Under the pieces are notes generated by a model. It did not search any database. It was given only the letters and a program-made list of their open reading frames with translations, and had not been told where the DNA came from. From positions 21,251,308 to 21,315,307 of the forward strand of contig JAQNBH010000010.1 of the NCBI GenBank assembly GCA_028752905.1: a stretch of DNA of 64,000 bases, written 5' to 3'. This DNA comes from Cladorhizidae sp. MBARI D1340-BT2. Lineage: Eukaryota > Porifera > Demospongiae > Poecilosclerida > Cladorhizidae. Below are positions 31,346 through 42,949 of the stretch, piece by piece; the first letter of the stretch is position 1; the number at the start of each line of letters is the position of its first letter. The translations under genes were made by a program, and so were the position numbers.

Positions 31346-31700
31346 ATATGTTACGCGCAAACCTGGAATTTGCTCAATCCTAGGATCGCGCAAGGTCAAA
31401 CTTAAACCTCCAATCTGCACTCTCAAAACCAAGAATTTGTTAATAACAGTAAATTGCTCAATCTAGGATTGATCATAGAATTTCTACTCAATAGAATAGG
31501 TAAAAGTTGCTCATTCTGGCAAGAAACCTTGGATCCAAGGTTTGCACACACTATCCTTGGATCACGCTAGGTCAAACTGAAACCTCAATCTGCACTCTCA
31601 AAACCAAGAATGTTAGTAAAAGTTGCTCAATTCTAGGATTTATCATAGAATTTGTAGCTCTAGAAACAGGTAAAAGTTGCTCATTCTGGCAAGATAGTTG
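31346..31700. repeat. Tandem duplication, unit about 175 bp
   Basis: Two copies share CAATCTGCACTCTCAAAACC, ATCATAGAATTT and GTAAAAGTTGCTCATTCTGG in order, with offset about 170-180 bp. No coding was recognised. Confidence 0.8.
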
Positions 31701-31770
31701 CATTCCATAAAGGCCAAATCTTGTACATACAAAATTCGTACAAAATTCTTAACCGAGTAGTCCAATTCAG

Positions 31771-33259
31771 TTAGCAAATAATACAAGTCCAATCCATATC
31801 TTCTGATCGAAATACAACTCTGGGAATCTTGATGCACTTGTCATGGTACCACTCTCCACATTTTGAACATTCTGCCATCCTACTTTTGCTCCATGGCATT
31901 CGGCAGATGCAGTACAGTTCGATTGTTTGAAATGGTTCGATTGCCGGAGAGAGGTTTGTAACACTTTTACCAGGAAAAGGTAACATTTTACGAGACTCGA
32001 AACAATTTACGAGGTGACATCTCATTTTGGAGATATCCCAGCATATATTTTGGTTGGATCTTCACCGGCTACTGCACAAGCAATAGCAAAAACTCAACTG
32101 TCATTACCATTGGTCTGCTGCTGAATGTTCATAAACCTTGCTGTGATCATTTTATTCCTTGAAAATACAAGTGCAGCTATCTGTTCAGAACTTGATTGTA
32201 AAGACTATCGTATACCTTAAACTTCACTATTATCTTCCTTGCTCAGCTCAATGCAGATCCAGTGGTTGTTTTGACTGGTCAAAATCTGGACTGCATGACT
32301 CCGAATAACGTCACTGCTAAGATTAGAGACACAGTAGTAGCTTGCAATCCATTGATGGAGAGAAATACTTTTTTGAGAAGTTTCTGAGAGGCATACATAT
32401 GTGAATCCACTAACCAGTTTCCATTAAGAATCATGTCAAATCTTCTTTATACAACACTAGGTCTGGGATCCACATTGGTGGGACTGGTATATCAGGGTAG
32501 TGATCAACAATAACTAGTCCAGGCTTTCTATCATCACTGACAGAACTATCTAGAAGTTCAACATCATCGAGGTTTTTTGGGGTCTTTAGTAGCTCTGCTG
32601 ACAGTACCACCCACAACACTACCATCAGGCTTGCATCCACTTACAGAACTACCTACAAGTTTGACATCATTGACAACTTTTTTTCTCACAGGTAATCCAG
32701 TAGCTTTGGTGAAGGCACTACCCACAACAACACCATCATCGAGTCCTTTCTTGTCACTGTTAAAGCATGGTAATCCAGTATGACATCTTTTGGTGCACAA
32801 CTTTCTGGCTTTCTTACAAGAGCAATGAGAGTTTTTTGCACACCTTTGCAACCACATGAGTTACCATAATAGGCATTCTTAGGGTTAAAGAGCAGTGCAG
32901 CTTCTCGTAGAGACAAAAAGGATTCCGTTATCCAGTCATTTGGTGAAAGCTCGACTTTGCCAGAATACCGCTCAAGTTGTCCATCATAAGCACAGTTTTT
33001 CAGTACCCCATATTGACATCGTAGGCGATACACAGGTCTCTTGGTACCAGAGACAACAACTATTACACATGGTATCCGTCGAAAATCAGTTGATGCTCTG
33101 TCGATTCGGGGGATTTGAATGCTGACTAAATTCCAAACAGCAAATGATTCAACAGCATGTTGTTTCCATTTACTGTATTGTTTCACCATTCTTTCAGCAT
33201 TCAATCGATAGTTTCTATTATTCGTTTGCTATGCTTTTGGCTTGTTGCCAATGGAGTAC
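31771..33259 (-). pseudogene. Transposon-derived protein relic: integrase-type C-terminal tail, Ulp1-like protease, PHD finger
   Basis: Read on the minus strand with frameshifts. Acceptor at 33260, then RLNAERMVKQYSKWK and RCQYGVLKNCAYDGQLERYS, leading to SLREAALLFNP and a Cys-rich segment CSCKKARKLCTKRCHTGLPC (about 32800). This matches KRBA2/SCAND3-type, GINGER-like integrase C-termini. Next comes a Ulp1/C48-like block with NNHWICIEL, VYDSL and NIQQQTNGND, but the catalytic Cys position reads DS followed by a TGA. Last is a PHD finger, CICRMPW...CSKCGEWYHDKC, ending CIIC at TAA 31771. An in-frame TAG near 33226 and frameshifts make it a pseudogene. Order and identities are by pattern only. 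Confidence 0.65.
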
Positions 33260-33920
33260 CTGAATGAAATATTTAGCATTATTAAATAAAATGTTTATTA
33301 CATCATCAAAATGTTATATTATGGGATTGCGAAAAAGTAATTTTCTTGTGTTTTCACTCTCAAGTCTCAACACAGTTATCTCTTATTATTTACATTGCAG
33401 TAGCCAGTGACTGGATGACCGGATCTGAGGCTGCAGCAAATTATATAACCAAGTAAAAGCCATGGTCCTTTCAGAATATTACAATGAGTGATCTTATTCT
33501 GTGATGTGCAGCCAGCACAAAGCAACAACCTCACTTACAAATGGTGGACTGTGCGCGGAAATGAATTTCTCCCGATAGATTCCCAGCAGAGTTTCATCTT
33601 TCATTCGCCTTTTTTTATTATGTTTGTAGGCAGAGCATTTTAAGGCTCTGCCAATTTAAAGCAAACCACTGTATAGTTGAGTATCAAACTGTTTGCTGTT
33701 TGGATTTTTGATAGACATTTGCCATTAAAGGCAAAGTAGGTGTGGCCTACTATCATCGTGGCAAGCTCAAACGTTAAATTAATGTTGTATGAGAGAGATC
33801 CATATATACCATCCTCACCATGACATTCCAGCTGCCACTTCCAATTTGTCAACCCTACCCTCCACATTCCTAGTGTACACATACACAGTCACACATATAT
33901 GTGTGTGTTGTGTGTGTCTA
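33260..33920. other. Unassigned flank of the integrase/Ulp1/PHD relic
   Basis: Probably includes intron upstream of the relic's acceptor. I recognise no exon. Confidence 0.4.
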
Positions 33921-34475
33921 ATTAGTGTCATCTCTATAATGAGTAATTAATGAGTCAGTGTTGCAGTGGCTTACTACTGTTGGGCCTGTAGTGAGTAGAT
34001 GAGTGTTGTGCCTCACTAATAGTGGGCCTATTAGTCTGGCAATCAGTGGGTCAGTGTTGCAGTGGTTCACTACTAATGAGCATATTATTAGTCTAGTAAT
34101 TAGTGTCAATGTTGCCAGGCTCACTACTGGTAGGTCTATTAATCTAGTAATTAGTGAGTCAGTGTTGCAGTGGTCACCTGGTTGGTCTATCAGAGTAGTA
34201 ATTAGTGGAGTCAGTGTTGCAGTTACTCACTACTGGTTGAGTCCCTATTAGTTTAGTAGTCAGTAGGTCTGTATTGCAGTGCCTCACTACTGGCAGGCCT
34301 ACTCTTGCAGTGGCTCACTACTGGTGGGCCTATTATTCTAGTAGTTAATAGGTCAGTATTGCAGTGGCTCACTACTGGTGGGCCTATTATTCTAGTAGTT
34401 AATAGGTCAGTATTGCAGTGGCTCACTACTGGTTGACCTATTAATCTAGCTATTAGTGAGTCAGTGTTGCAGTGT
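33921..34475. repeat. Satellite, unit about 55-60 bp
   Basis: Around ten copies of a unit with CAGTGGCTCACTACTGGTGG followed by GCCTATTA...AGTAATTAGTGAGTCAGTGTTG. The last three units are nearly identical, so local expansion looks recent. Confidence 0.9.
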
Positions 34476-34984
34476 TAATGGCAGAATTTTTCAGCCAGTG
34501 GATCGCATTGTGTAATGGAGTGCCTTCACTCTGCCTCACTCAAGGTCTGGATGGCATAAACTATTACTCTTTCTTTCCCAGTTTCATCAATTTGACATCA
34601 CATGTCTCCAATCCCAAAGTCACTTGCATCTTGTCATCTAGGAGAAACTCATGAGTAAGAGTATCACTATGGACTCAGAGGTAGTGGGCACTGACTAAAA
34701 AAGAAAGTCTCATGCTCTGCACACACCATGATGCTGTATAATTACAATACCTGCTGCTAATTCCCTCTAATTGGAGTGTATGTTCACACCTAACTGGCAC
34801 CACTATGCCAGGATAACATGGCACAGTTTGTGACAGTGGCCATCTCCTTCACTCTATAATACGATGAATTGACTCTACAGATCTGGTGTAATTCCCGTGC
34901 CTCTATCAAGACTCATAATGCCCGTGCCACTATGAGGACAACCAGAAGTAGAGATGTTGATACTTGAAATATTGTAATCAAGAC

Positions 34985-35310
34985 AGAGAGCAACTCCCAC
35001 GTGTGCATACACACACCTACAAATAATTATAGCAACTCCCACAAGTGCACACACATACCCACACTAACACATAGAACCATGCCCACATGTGCAAACATAC
35101 ATACACACCATACCCTCATTTATACACATATATACACATTGAGCAATTCCCAAATGTGCGTACATGCACTCACCTACACACAGACACACACTGGCCCAGA
35201 TATACACACATACACACCTACTCTCACACACACAAACTTAACTCCCCCTCCCCCCACCGTCCCCCACCCACCCCACACCCCACCCCCACCCACACATATA
35301 CACACCATGC
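34985..35310. repeat. CA-rich microsatellite
   Basis: (CA)n with TACACA, CCCACA and C-run variants. Thr/His/Pro-rich open frames across it are artefacts. Confidence 0.9.
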
Positions 35311-35679
35311 CTTTTGGCCATCTCCAATTCATTCTCCTGTTGATGTCTGAATTTGTCTTTATCCTGCACCACTGGGTAGTTAGGCTGTCCTTGAACTGCA
35401 TAAGCTTTCCTTTCTTACCATCATTCTGATCTAGTCTGTCTCAAACTCGCAACTACTCTGTCAGGATCCTTGTCCCCAAGTTCTTCCTCTGTGCATGTGT
35501 GGCCTTCATCTTCCAGATCTTGGCCATCGTCTTCTATCTCAGACCACTCCAGATCCATTCTCGTTATGATAGCACCGATGTCTGCATCTAGCTGCAGGTG
35601 ACATTCTATCTATTGTCATTTGTCTGCATGTCCTCAGGTATTCACCATGTTGGACATCTCCTCATAGTGTATGTCCTGT

Positions 35680-36473
35680 CAGATTCAGAAATTCCATCCA
35701 CACTTACAGTAGCATGTGATAACTGAGATCCTTCTGTAGGGCACAGTCTGCATCTTTAGCATGTTCGCCACTTCAACTTCCACTGATTTGGGCATCAGCT
35801 GAGCCACTGCTTCCATGGCAAGCAGTCCTGCCATTTGGCTATCCATTTCAGTGCCAGGTTGAAATATCTCTTCCCAAACACTATCCGAGTTTCTCCAGAT
35901 GAATTGGTCTACCTCTTTTTATATGTGGCACCCATCACCCGGTAGTGCTCATAGAGGACTTGTTTCACACTGTTGTAATCACCTCATTCACATCCAGGTT
36001 GAGAATTGCTACCACTTGTCAGACGGCTGAACTGCTGACTTGGCAAAATTAGTTTGGCCTTGTGAGCTGTTTGAATTGTAGTTGTTCTGCTGGGTATTGC
36101 TGTCACCAGCCTGGGTCATGAGAGTTGCTTCACTCTCAGACACTTAACTGAGTTATATAAAATCTGATTTGCATAAAAGTACATCAGCACACCCAGGTAA
36201 GCTAAAGTTAAACACCTCCTAGAGCCATATCTGCTGGTTAGAATTCAAAGGTAGCCAAAAAGTGTTCAATATTGCATGTTCATCCAGTTTTTGCTCATGC
36301 AGCATCTGTAAAATTCGCAACACCCCACCTTCAGCCTGCTCTTCTCTACAAGAAGTTTTAGTGCTTCCCAGATCTGAGTTTATTGCACTCCAATATTCTC
36401 CTTATACTTTGTTCCAGTCCTTATGGTCATCCAACTAGGTTTGTTTGTCTACTATCCCACCGCTGCCACCAAT
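35680..36473 (-). pseudogene. Degraded LTR-retrotransposon gag-like region
   Basis: The minus strand has an open stretch (about 35690-35935) reading FIWRNSDSVWEEIFQPGTEM and LLAMEAVAQLMPKSVEV, flanked by several stops. Just upstream in the same orientation is GGTGGCAGCGGTGGGATAG (36453-36471), right after an LTR-like end TTGTTACA. That layout matches an LTR / primer-binding-site / gag start. I do not recognise the gag family, and pol is not evident. Confidence 0.45.
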
Positions 36474-36850
36474 TGTAACAAAGCCAAGTGTATATATTAC
36501 AGCATTTACCTGGTTGTAGGGCTAGGAACTTATCTACAAGGTGGTAGTTATGTGTTGTTTTTGTCAAATTTTTTCACATTTTACAGCTGCCCTCTAACCG
36601 AGGTTTTAATATTATAACCAAATATAGGCATAGCCTAGGATTTACACAAGAAAAAACCTCAATATTATATGGTATCATATTTTAGTTTGTAGCTTAATCA
36701 GTGACTTTATCATAGGCTGCATAAGAAAATGATGACAGTTATGGTAAATAGCTGACAGGAAAGGATGCTGGAATCTTATTCTGACATAGCTACTTAATGA
36801 TCACCATGCTCTAGCTAGCGAGGTGTAATACCACCTTAAATAATTGCTGA
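36474..36850 (-). mobile_element. Possible 5' LTR (partial) of the gag-like element
   Basis: The plus strand begins TGTAACAAAGCCAAGTG at 36474, immediately adjoining the primer-binding-site-like sequence, so on the minus strand the LTR would end ...TTGTTACA. The outer limit is not defined and no matching second LTR is seen in the window. Confidence 0.35.
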
Positions 36851-39700
36851 ACTGGAAATGATCACCATGGTAAATCATATCTGAGAAGGGATCTCACCTC
36901 AACCCTGGACAAGTTCAGAATTTATATGGAATATTTTTGCTATATATTTCCTTATCACAATCCATGCATTACAATCAATAATGTACACATCAGTATACAT
37001 ACTAGGGCTTCTGCTATGGTATGGTTTATCTAATGGAACATCAGGCCAAAATAATTTGTTGTTTTGGGTTGTTGTTTTCTCCATGTTCACTAATCAGTTT
37101 GCATACTTCTGGTATCATATGGATGAGTGAAGTGAGCCCTCGGGAGGAGTTATGGAAAGCTTTGTTTTGCCACACATAGGATATCATCCATCCATAACTA
37201 TATATCATTCATCGTATCTTCACCCTTACAAATATGAATGGGTCACTCTCCTCCTAAGGCTTATATAAAACTGGGAAAGGTCATCACCATGAAGAAACAT
37301 ATCAGTAAAACAGTAGCAGCTTCAAAACTACATGAAAGAAAAATGGATCTACTTGCAGGTGAGAATGAAATGCATGGAAAAGATGAAGAATTCTGACATA
37401 GTTACTCAGTTCGTCAACATGTTCTAGCTTGTGATGCTGCTTTGCGCCCAGGAAAACGACACACACCATAGCATACAAAAGACAGACAAAATAAGAACCC
37501 TCTGAACCAGGTCTGCCAATGCTAAGTATACAACCCATCAACCCACCCTACCTCAAACCAAACCCTAACCTAACATACAAGACGACATACACAACAACAG
37601 CAAAACACTAATACCCTTTAGATAGCAGAACAAACAAGATAGGACAAACCAAAAAAGACCCTAATAACCCCTGCCCCTCTCCCTTTCCCCATCCCCCTGC
37701 AAGCCCTCCAAAACTGGAAAACCAGACCCCCCATAGGGTCTGACACAAAACATATTGGGTTGAAAAACTGGAATAATCGTCTCTTTGAATCCAGAGAGTA
37801 TGTAGGAGGGCTCTCGCATGCTATATTCATACTAAAATACATACACTGCTTTAGGTATTATATTGTGAACAATACAACTGGGTATTTATTTGCCAGCATG
37901 GATAAAGAATTCTTGCTGCACATCTTCACTTTAGAATTTCTGCAAAAAGCACTTCATGATAACCTCACTTGAAGTGTAGTGTGATTTCCATCTTCAAGAA
38001 GTACTCTTGACAAAACTCATCTCACAGCTACACTATCACATGCACACTTCTGTTTATGAATAGCCTTGCTACAGTACTGGAGGGCATCAAGTTGGTCAAC
38101 TTTCCATCAGTTCGGAATTAGTAAGGACCTCATAAATAAATATTGGCAACTTGTCTATATCACAATCCAAGGATTATATGAAATAGTATACACATCAGTA
38201 CTAGCTCTTGAGTTATATGCTAAAGTTAGGACAACAGCTAGAGCAATGCAATCTAGGATTTAGAACTAAAGTGTAAAGCTGCTGGTGTGGGGTGGTATTG
38301 ACACATTTACACCATCTTGTATCACACTTGGTGTTTGCAGTGGCTGCCCAAGCCAAGGAGAGAAAGGCAAGTGAGTATTCTTATATCAACTTGACACACA
38401 TTTTTAATCCAAACCACTGGAGTAATTAGCCAAAAGATACTGGCTTTTTTAAAAGCTTTTGGCGAGCAGGTAAACATGACAACTGACGAGAAGAAGGCAG
38501 AGTCATACCCCTCATCCAGAGAGTGTTTAGTAGTGTTAACAACTAGGTGCTATCAATGAAATTGCTGGTCTGAGATGATTGTCTACTCCTGCAGGGACCC
38601 CAATGCAAACAAGATTCTTCTGATACAATAAAACTACAGACATTGCACAAACATGCATCTCAAGTTGAACCATGCCGGCATTTTTATGGCAATTGGTATA
38701 TTGTTTCTGCTGAATATAGATTGAACCCCGATGTAGATACAGTTCTTCCACCATTGGATGTGATTTTATCAGGATGGCCAGAAGTTACAGTTACCTTGAC
38801 AAGAGGAAGGACAATACAAAATAAACCACACCCTTCTTTCCTAAGCATGTTTATACCGCGCAGGATTTTATATTTCAGCTAGGCTCACAAAATAGCAAAT
38901 TTCATTAACTAAAACAGGGATTGACTATAGCTGTTCATTTTGGGCATGCTCAGCAAGATCATGAATTTTACAACCTGAAATTCGCAGAGTAATAATTCCT
39001 TACGATTAATTTACAAAGTGTCTTAATCAGTTTTAACCTTTTTTGTTTTGATAAACATACTTAGTCCCTTACCTATGAGTAATTATTACTCGAACATGTT
39101 ACACATAATTAAATAGAGAGAAAGAAAGAAAGAGAGAGAGAAAAGAAATATTCGAGGAATTTTAACACATCTCTTTCTCATCATAAGAGATTAGATCACT
39201 TGAATGAAAATATTGTGGGTTAAAAAGTTGTTGGTCTATAACACAAACAGAACATTGATATGGTAATTGTCATGAGCCTATAGGTGTTAATAACCATGGG
39301 GGGGAGGGTTAATTATATGATAATGCATGACAAAAATGTGTATACAATCATGACACAAGATATTCTTGAATTATCTTAGTCGACTAGAGGGACTCAGCTA
39401 AATATATTATGTTGATACTTTTGGAGAGGGATCAAGCTGTTTCTTTTTCCAAGGTTCCTGAGTGGAAATTTTCATCTCCCTTGAATCCATCCATATTTGA
39501 ACTTATTTCTGTCATAACTTTCACTAAAGCAGGTTCAATCACAGTAGAGCTGGCTATGGTTGGAACCCTTATTAGATCCACCATTATGCTCCAAACAAAG
39601 TTTATTATCAATATTAGTAGCACTGACTATTCTAGCAGAATCACTGGTAAAACTGGGGCCAAAGATACAGTACCCATCGGTGTCAGCATGATAATACACA
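36850..39700. other. Unassigned 2.8-kb stretch
   Basis: Only short open frames without recognisable domains. A (GAAA)n/(GAGA)n tract lies at 39115-39145 and a G-run near 39298-39308. I see no splice-supported exon. Confidence 0.5.
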
Positions 39701-39709
39701 ATCATTTTG

Positions 39710-40090
39710 CTATGTGTCTTTGATCTTGCATCCACAAATATTAAGTGCTCCAAATAGAAGCACAAAAATGAAGCAAAGAATTCCAAGTACCATGGAAACA
39801 CATTCTGTATTGCATATATCTTCACATTCATACTGACCTGCAGTTTACACCACTAGCAATTTTTTTATATCAATAAAATTTGTGGTGTCTATAAAATAAC
39901 AAAATAATAATAATCTACTAGTTTCCACCTTTTTGTATTATATACTGCAATGAAACCATACACTGGTACTGGCAATAGGACATGACAGGTAATGCCTGGT
40001 GGGCCATTGCAAAGTCGGATACTGCCTAAAATAATAGGCTCGTTCATTGACCAGGTTCTCCCCAAAAAGTTACACTGGCTCATTTCATCA
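39710..40090 (-). CDS. Probable last two exons of a small type I membrane protein
   Basis: The terminal exon (39710-39832) reads YECEDICNTECVSMVLGILC, then FIFVLLFGALNICGCKIKDT and TAG: a Cys-rich juxtamembrane segment, one membrane helix of about 20 residues and a short basic tail. The upstream exon (about 39960-40085) contains CNFLGRTWSMNEPIILGSIR and HVLLPVPVYGFIA, ending at a phase-0 donor GCA|GTATAT. The join gives YGFIAYECED. No signal peptide or family match is visible, and the 5' part is missing. The membrane call rests on hydropathy only. Confidence 0.4.
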
Positions 40091-40119
40091 TAGGAACACA
40101 ATTAAACAGGCCTCACTCT

Positions 40120-40560
40120 AATGGTAAGTTATATTACTTACACTGACAAATGATTTGAGGGCTGGTGCTTTTTATTCCAGCCTGGTTGCTTTTATCCCCA
40201 GTCCAATTCTGATTGTGGCACATGTCTTTTTATTACTATCAATGTTTGGGTGTTGAGTGAAGCCATGTGGAAAATGTATGGGTGAAAACCAAAATATATT
40301 AAATAGTAAAGTGATAGAGCAGTTTATTCACACTTACATGGTAGCCATTTATTGTTCCAAGTGATGAAAATACGTACGCCCAATACCAAAAGGTTTTTCA
40401 TGATTAGTAGTGTCTCATGTTGTCTGATGATTATATTTTGCTAAAATCCAAGGTGCTATAAATCTCGGTAAATAACAATGTTTGCAGTGTTCTCTGACCC
40501 ATATAATTATAGTAAAAATAAAAACATCCTAAAGTCATTTCTAGGAAGACCACTTTGAAA
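40120..40560. other. Unassigned stretch
   Basis: AT-rich DNA without a recognisable gene, between the membrane-protein exons and a tandem repeat. Confidence 0.4.
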
Positions 40561-40569
40561 TCACTATGG

Positions 40570-40815
40570 TTGCCACTTAGACTTGTCAGTAGCTAACTCA
40601 AGTGATAGATAGAGTCAAACCTGGGGTCACCTCTGTAGCTACACTTGCCAGAAGCTAATTCAAGTGAGGGATATGGCCAAATTTGAGGTCACCTCTGTAT
40701 TCAATTGCCAGAAGCTAATTCAAATGATGGATAGAGCCAAACCTGATCACCTCTGTAGCTACACTTGCCAGAAGCTAATTCAAGTGATAGATATGGCCAA
40801 ATCTGAGGTCAGTAG
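40570..40815. repeat. Tandem repeat, unit about 60 bp, four copies
   Basis: Copies share AGCTACACTTGCCAGAAGCT, AATTCAAGTGATAGAT and GGTCACCTCTGT in order. Copy divergence is moderate. Confidence 0.85.
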
Positions 40816-40929
40816 CTGTAGGAACAATCTGAAACAACTGAAAGGTGTAGTAGTGAGGGTAAAAAACACACAGAAGTCTAGAAATGATGTATTTAGGTTG
40901 CTGTCGAATGTATGCATTTATTATATATA

Positions 40930-41607
40930 TATATATAGTAATAATGGAAATGTTTTGGGATGGCTAGTGCTACTGTCGGAGTAGATAATGTGGAATTTGT
41001 CAGCAATGCTTAAGTTGCAATGTTTCAATAAGTTGGAATATGATGCTGCTCTGTCGATAACGGCCCATTTTATGTTGTGTCGGGTTTTGCTGTCTTTAAG
41101 TTTCCATTTGTATTTGGAGAGTTCTGTGGTGTTTCTCTTGTTTTCATGTTTGAAGGATAACTTGTGGATTGTGTAGCATGCCTAGTGTTTTGCTTCATGG
41201 TCGGTGGAAATGGATGCTTTGTAAACTATAGATGTGACAAGGCAGTACCCATCCACCAGGCAATCTTTCTTATTTCAATTCCACATTATCTACTCCGACA
41301 GCCAAACATCATTGAACAAGCGATCAGAATTCCTTTCAAAGTGTAGGCACAAGAACAAGTTTCTCAAGAGCATTGAATTATCACATTCATCAACACCCAT
41401 TCATTAACACCCATCCATGGACTTGCATCACCCCACTTGCCTGCCACACCTCATAATATGACCTCAGTTGCTCATTGTCCCTGATAATTGCATTAGCATG
41501 AAACTATAGTGACTAGCCATCCCAATACTTTTCTATTATTACTATTCAATCACTCTGCTTTAACAAGCATTGAGCACCATTTGTAGCCTTCACCAGCAAA
41601 TTACCTT

Positions 41608-41650
<43 letters not shown>
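40930..41650. repeat. Foldback element, copy 2
   Basis: The right arm (41282-41600) matches copy 1 at 3665-3950, including CCACATTATCTACTCCGACA and ATCCATGGACTTGCATCACC. The left arm is shortened (40960-41000, ending TACTGTCGGAGTAGATAATG). The roughly 280 bp between the arms (41000-41280) is absent from copy 1 and codes for nothing I recognise. The outer end runs into a (TA)n tract at 41615-41647. Confidence 0.8.
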
Positions 41651-41651
<1 letters not shown>

Positions 41652-42037
41652 ATGTTTGAGGGGGCTATGTACAAACTAATCAGTATGTTTTCATCAGTGT
41701 TCTTGGTCTGTTGAAGTAGGATAGTAGGTGCTATGCTATGGCTAGAGTGGTTCTCATTAACTATACTTTTTCAGCACTTTACCATGCAGATAGTGTGGCT
41801 TACCTAAGTTCTGGTGTTTTATACTAGTGCAGGTATCCAAGATGAGATTTAGGTATTTCTGGGAACATCAAAGTAGACTCATAAGAGTAGATTTGGTTTT
41901 AATGTATAGTTTACTAGATAAGAACAAGCCTAGAAAAAAAGTTAAATACACTGTTGCTAGATGTTATAAGCTTCATACACTAGCCATATGGAAAGTTAAA
42001 AATAGCAGGAGAGCTTAATAAACCTGTCTTCTGATAG
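41651..42037. other. Unassigned stretch next to the gypsy LTR
   Basis: A plus-strand open frame (41827-42018) has no recognisable domain. Nothing else is seen. Confidence 0.4.
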
Positions 42038-42192
42038 TGTAACTTGAGAGTGGAGCTAACTACACTCACAGATCCAAAACAATTCAACTGCACAGAATTG
42101 TTTTTTTACATGAACTAAAAAATTTAAAAAGTCAAGACATCATCATAAAATGTAATATAAAATGTAAGTGAAGGTTAAGTGACATCCCTACA
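42038..42192 (-). repeat. 3' LTR of the minus-strand gypsy element
   Basis: 155 bp, TG...CA ends (TGTAGGG...GTTACA on minus). The polypurine tract is at 42193-42206. The similar segment at 47789-47932 shares blocks such as TGTAACTTGAG, ACATCATC and AAAATGTAAGT. Confidence 0.75.
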
Positions 42193-42949
42193 TTTCCTCT
42201 CTCCTTAAAAAGATAAGGATATCATTAGAGTCGATAGTTGCTTTGGTCCACTCAGGAGGATTCCTTTTCCTGGGTAGGTATTTATGACTGAGCGGTGATT
42301 CCGTGGTGGTCCAAATAGCTGCTCATCAGAGTGGGAGTACTTGTGGACACGCTAACAAGAGCACTTGTAACTTCAATATTTCAGCCTTCAGACTGTGGAG
42401 GATCTGTCACCAAATCTACTGACAGAATGGAGCAGGTAAGAGTGATGAAGGGGTAGCCAGTGAAGATGAAGGGAGTGGAATTTGATACCATCACAGAGAG
42501 AGAGCACTGACTATGAGAGAGTAGGATGAAGATTGGGTATATCCAATATAATTATACGTTCAAACAAAACTTCTGGTTGAAACTCGGAACCATCTCTCAT
42601 TGTCTCAGTGGTTAAGTTTTCAATTCAGCTGGTGGATGGTCGGCCTTGTGTAGATGATAATTATTTGGCTGAAGAACTGTCTCATTCCTACTCAGTTCCA
42701 TAAAAACACCTGTATCATCTTAGTTAGAATCCTGTTGTGTCTGCAGCATGTAATTTCATCCCTCTTCCTAAGATGATCCTAATGACAATGCATCATAGTT
42801 TACCCTTTTCCAACTTGCACTTTGAAGATAGTGGACTGGTTGTTTTTGGGACTACCAGGTAACCACTTGTCTCCTTGTCAATGGATATTCTTTTTCCTAC
42901 ACGAGTTGTTGTGATCTTGACCTCCTGTCGTGATCACTCTTCTGATGAC

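Noticed and set aside
35001..35429. Thr/His/Pro-rich open frames
   Set aside because: They are CA-repeat translations.
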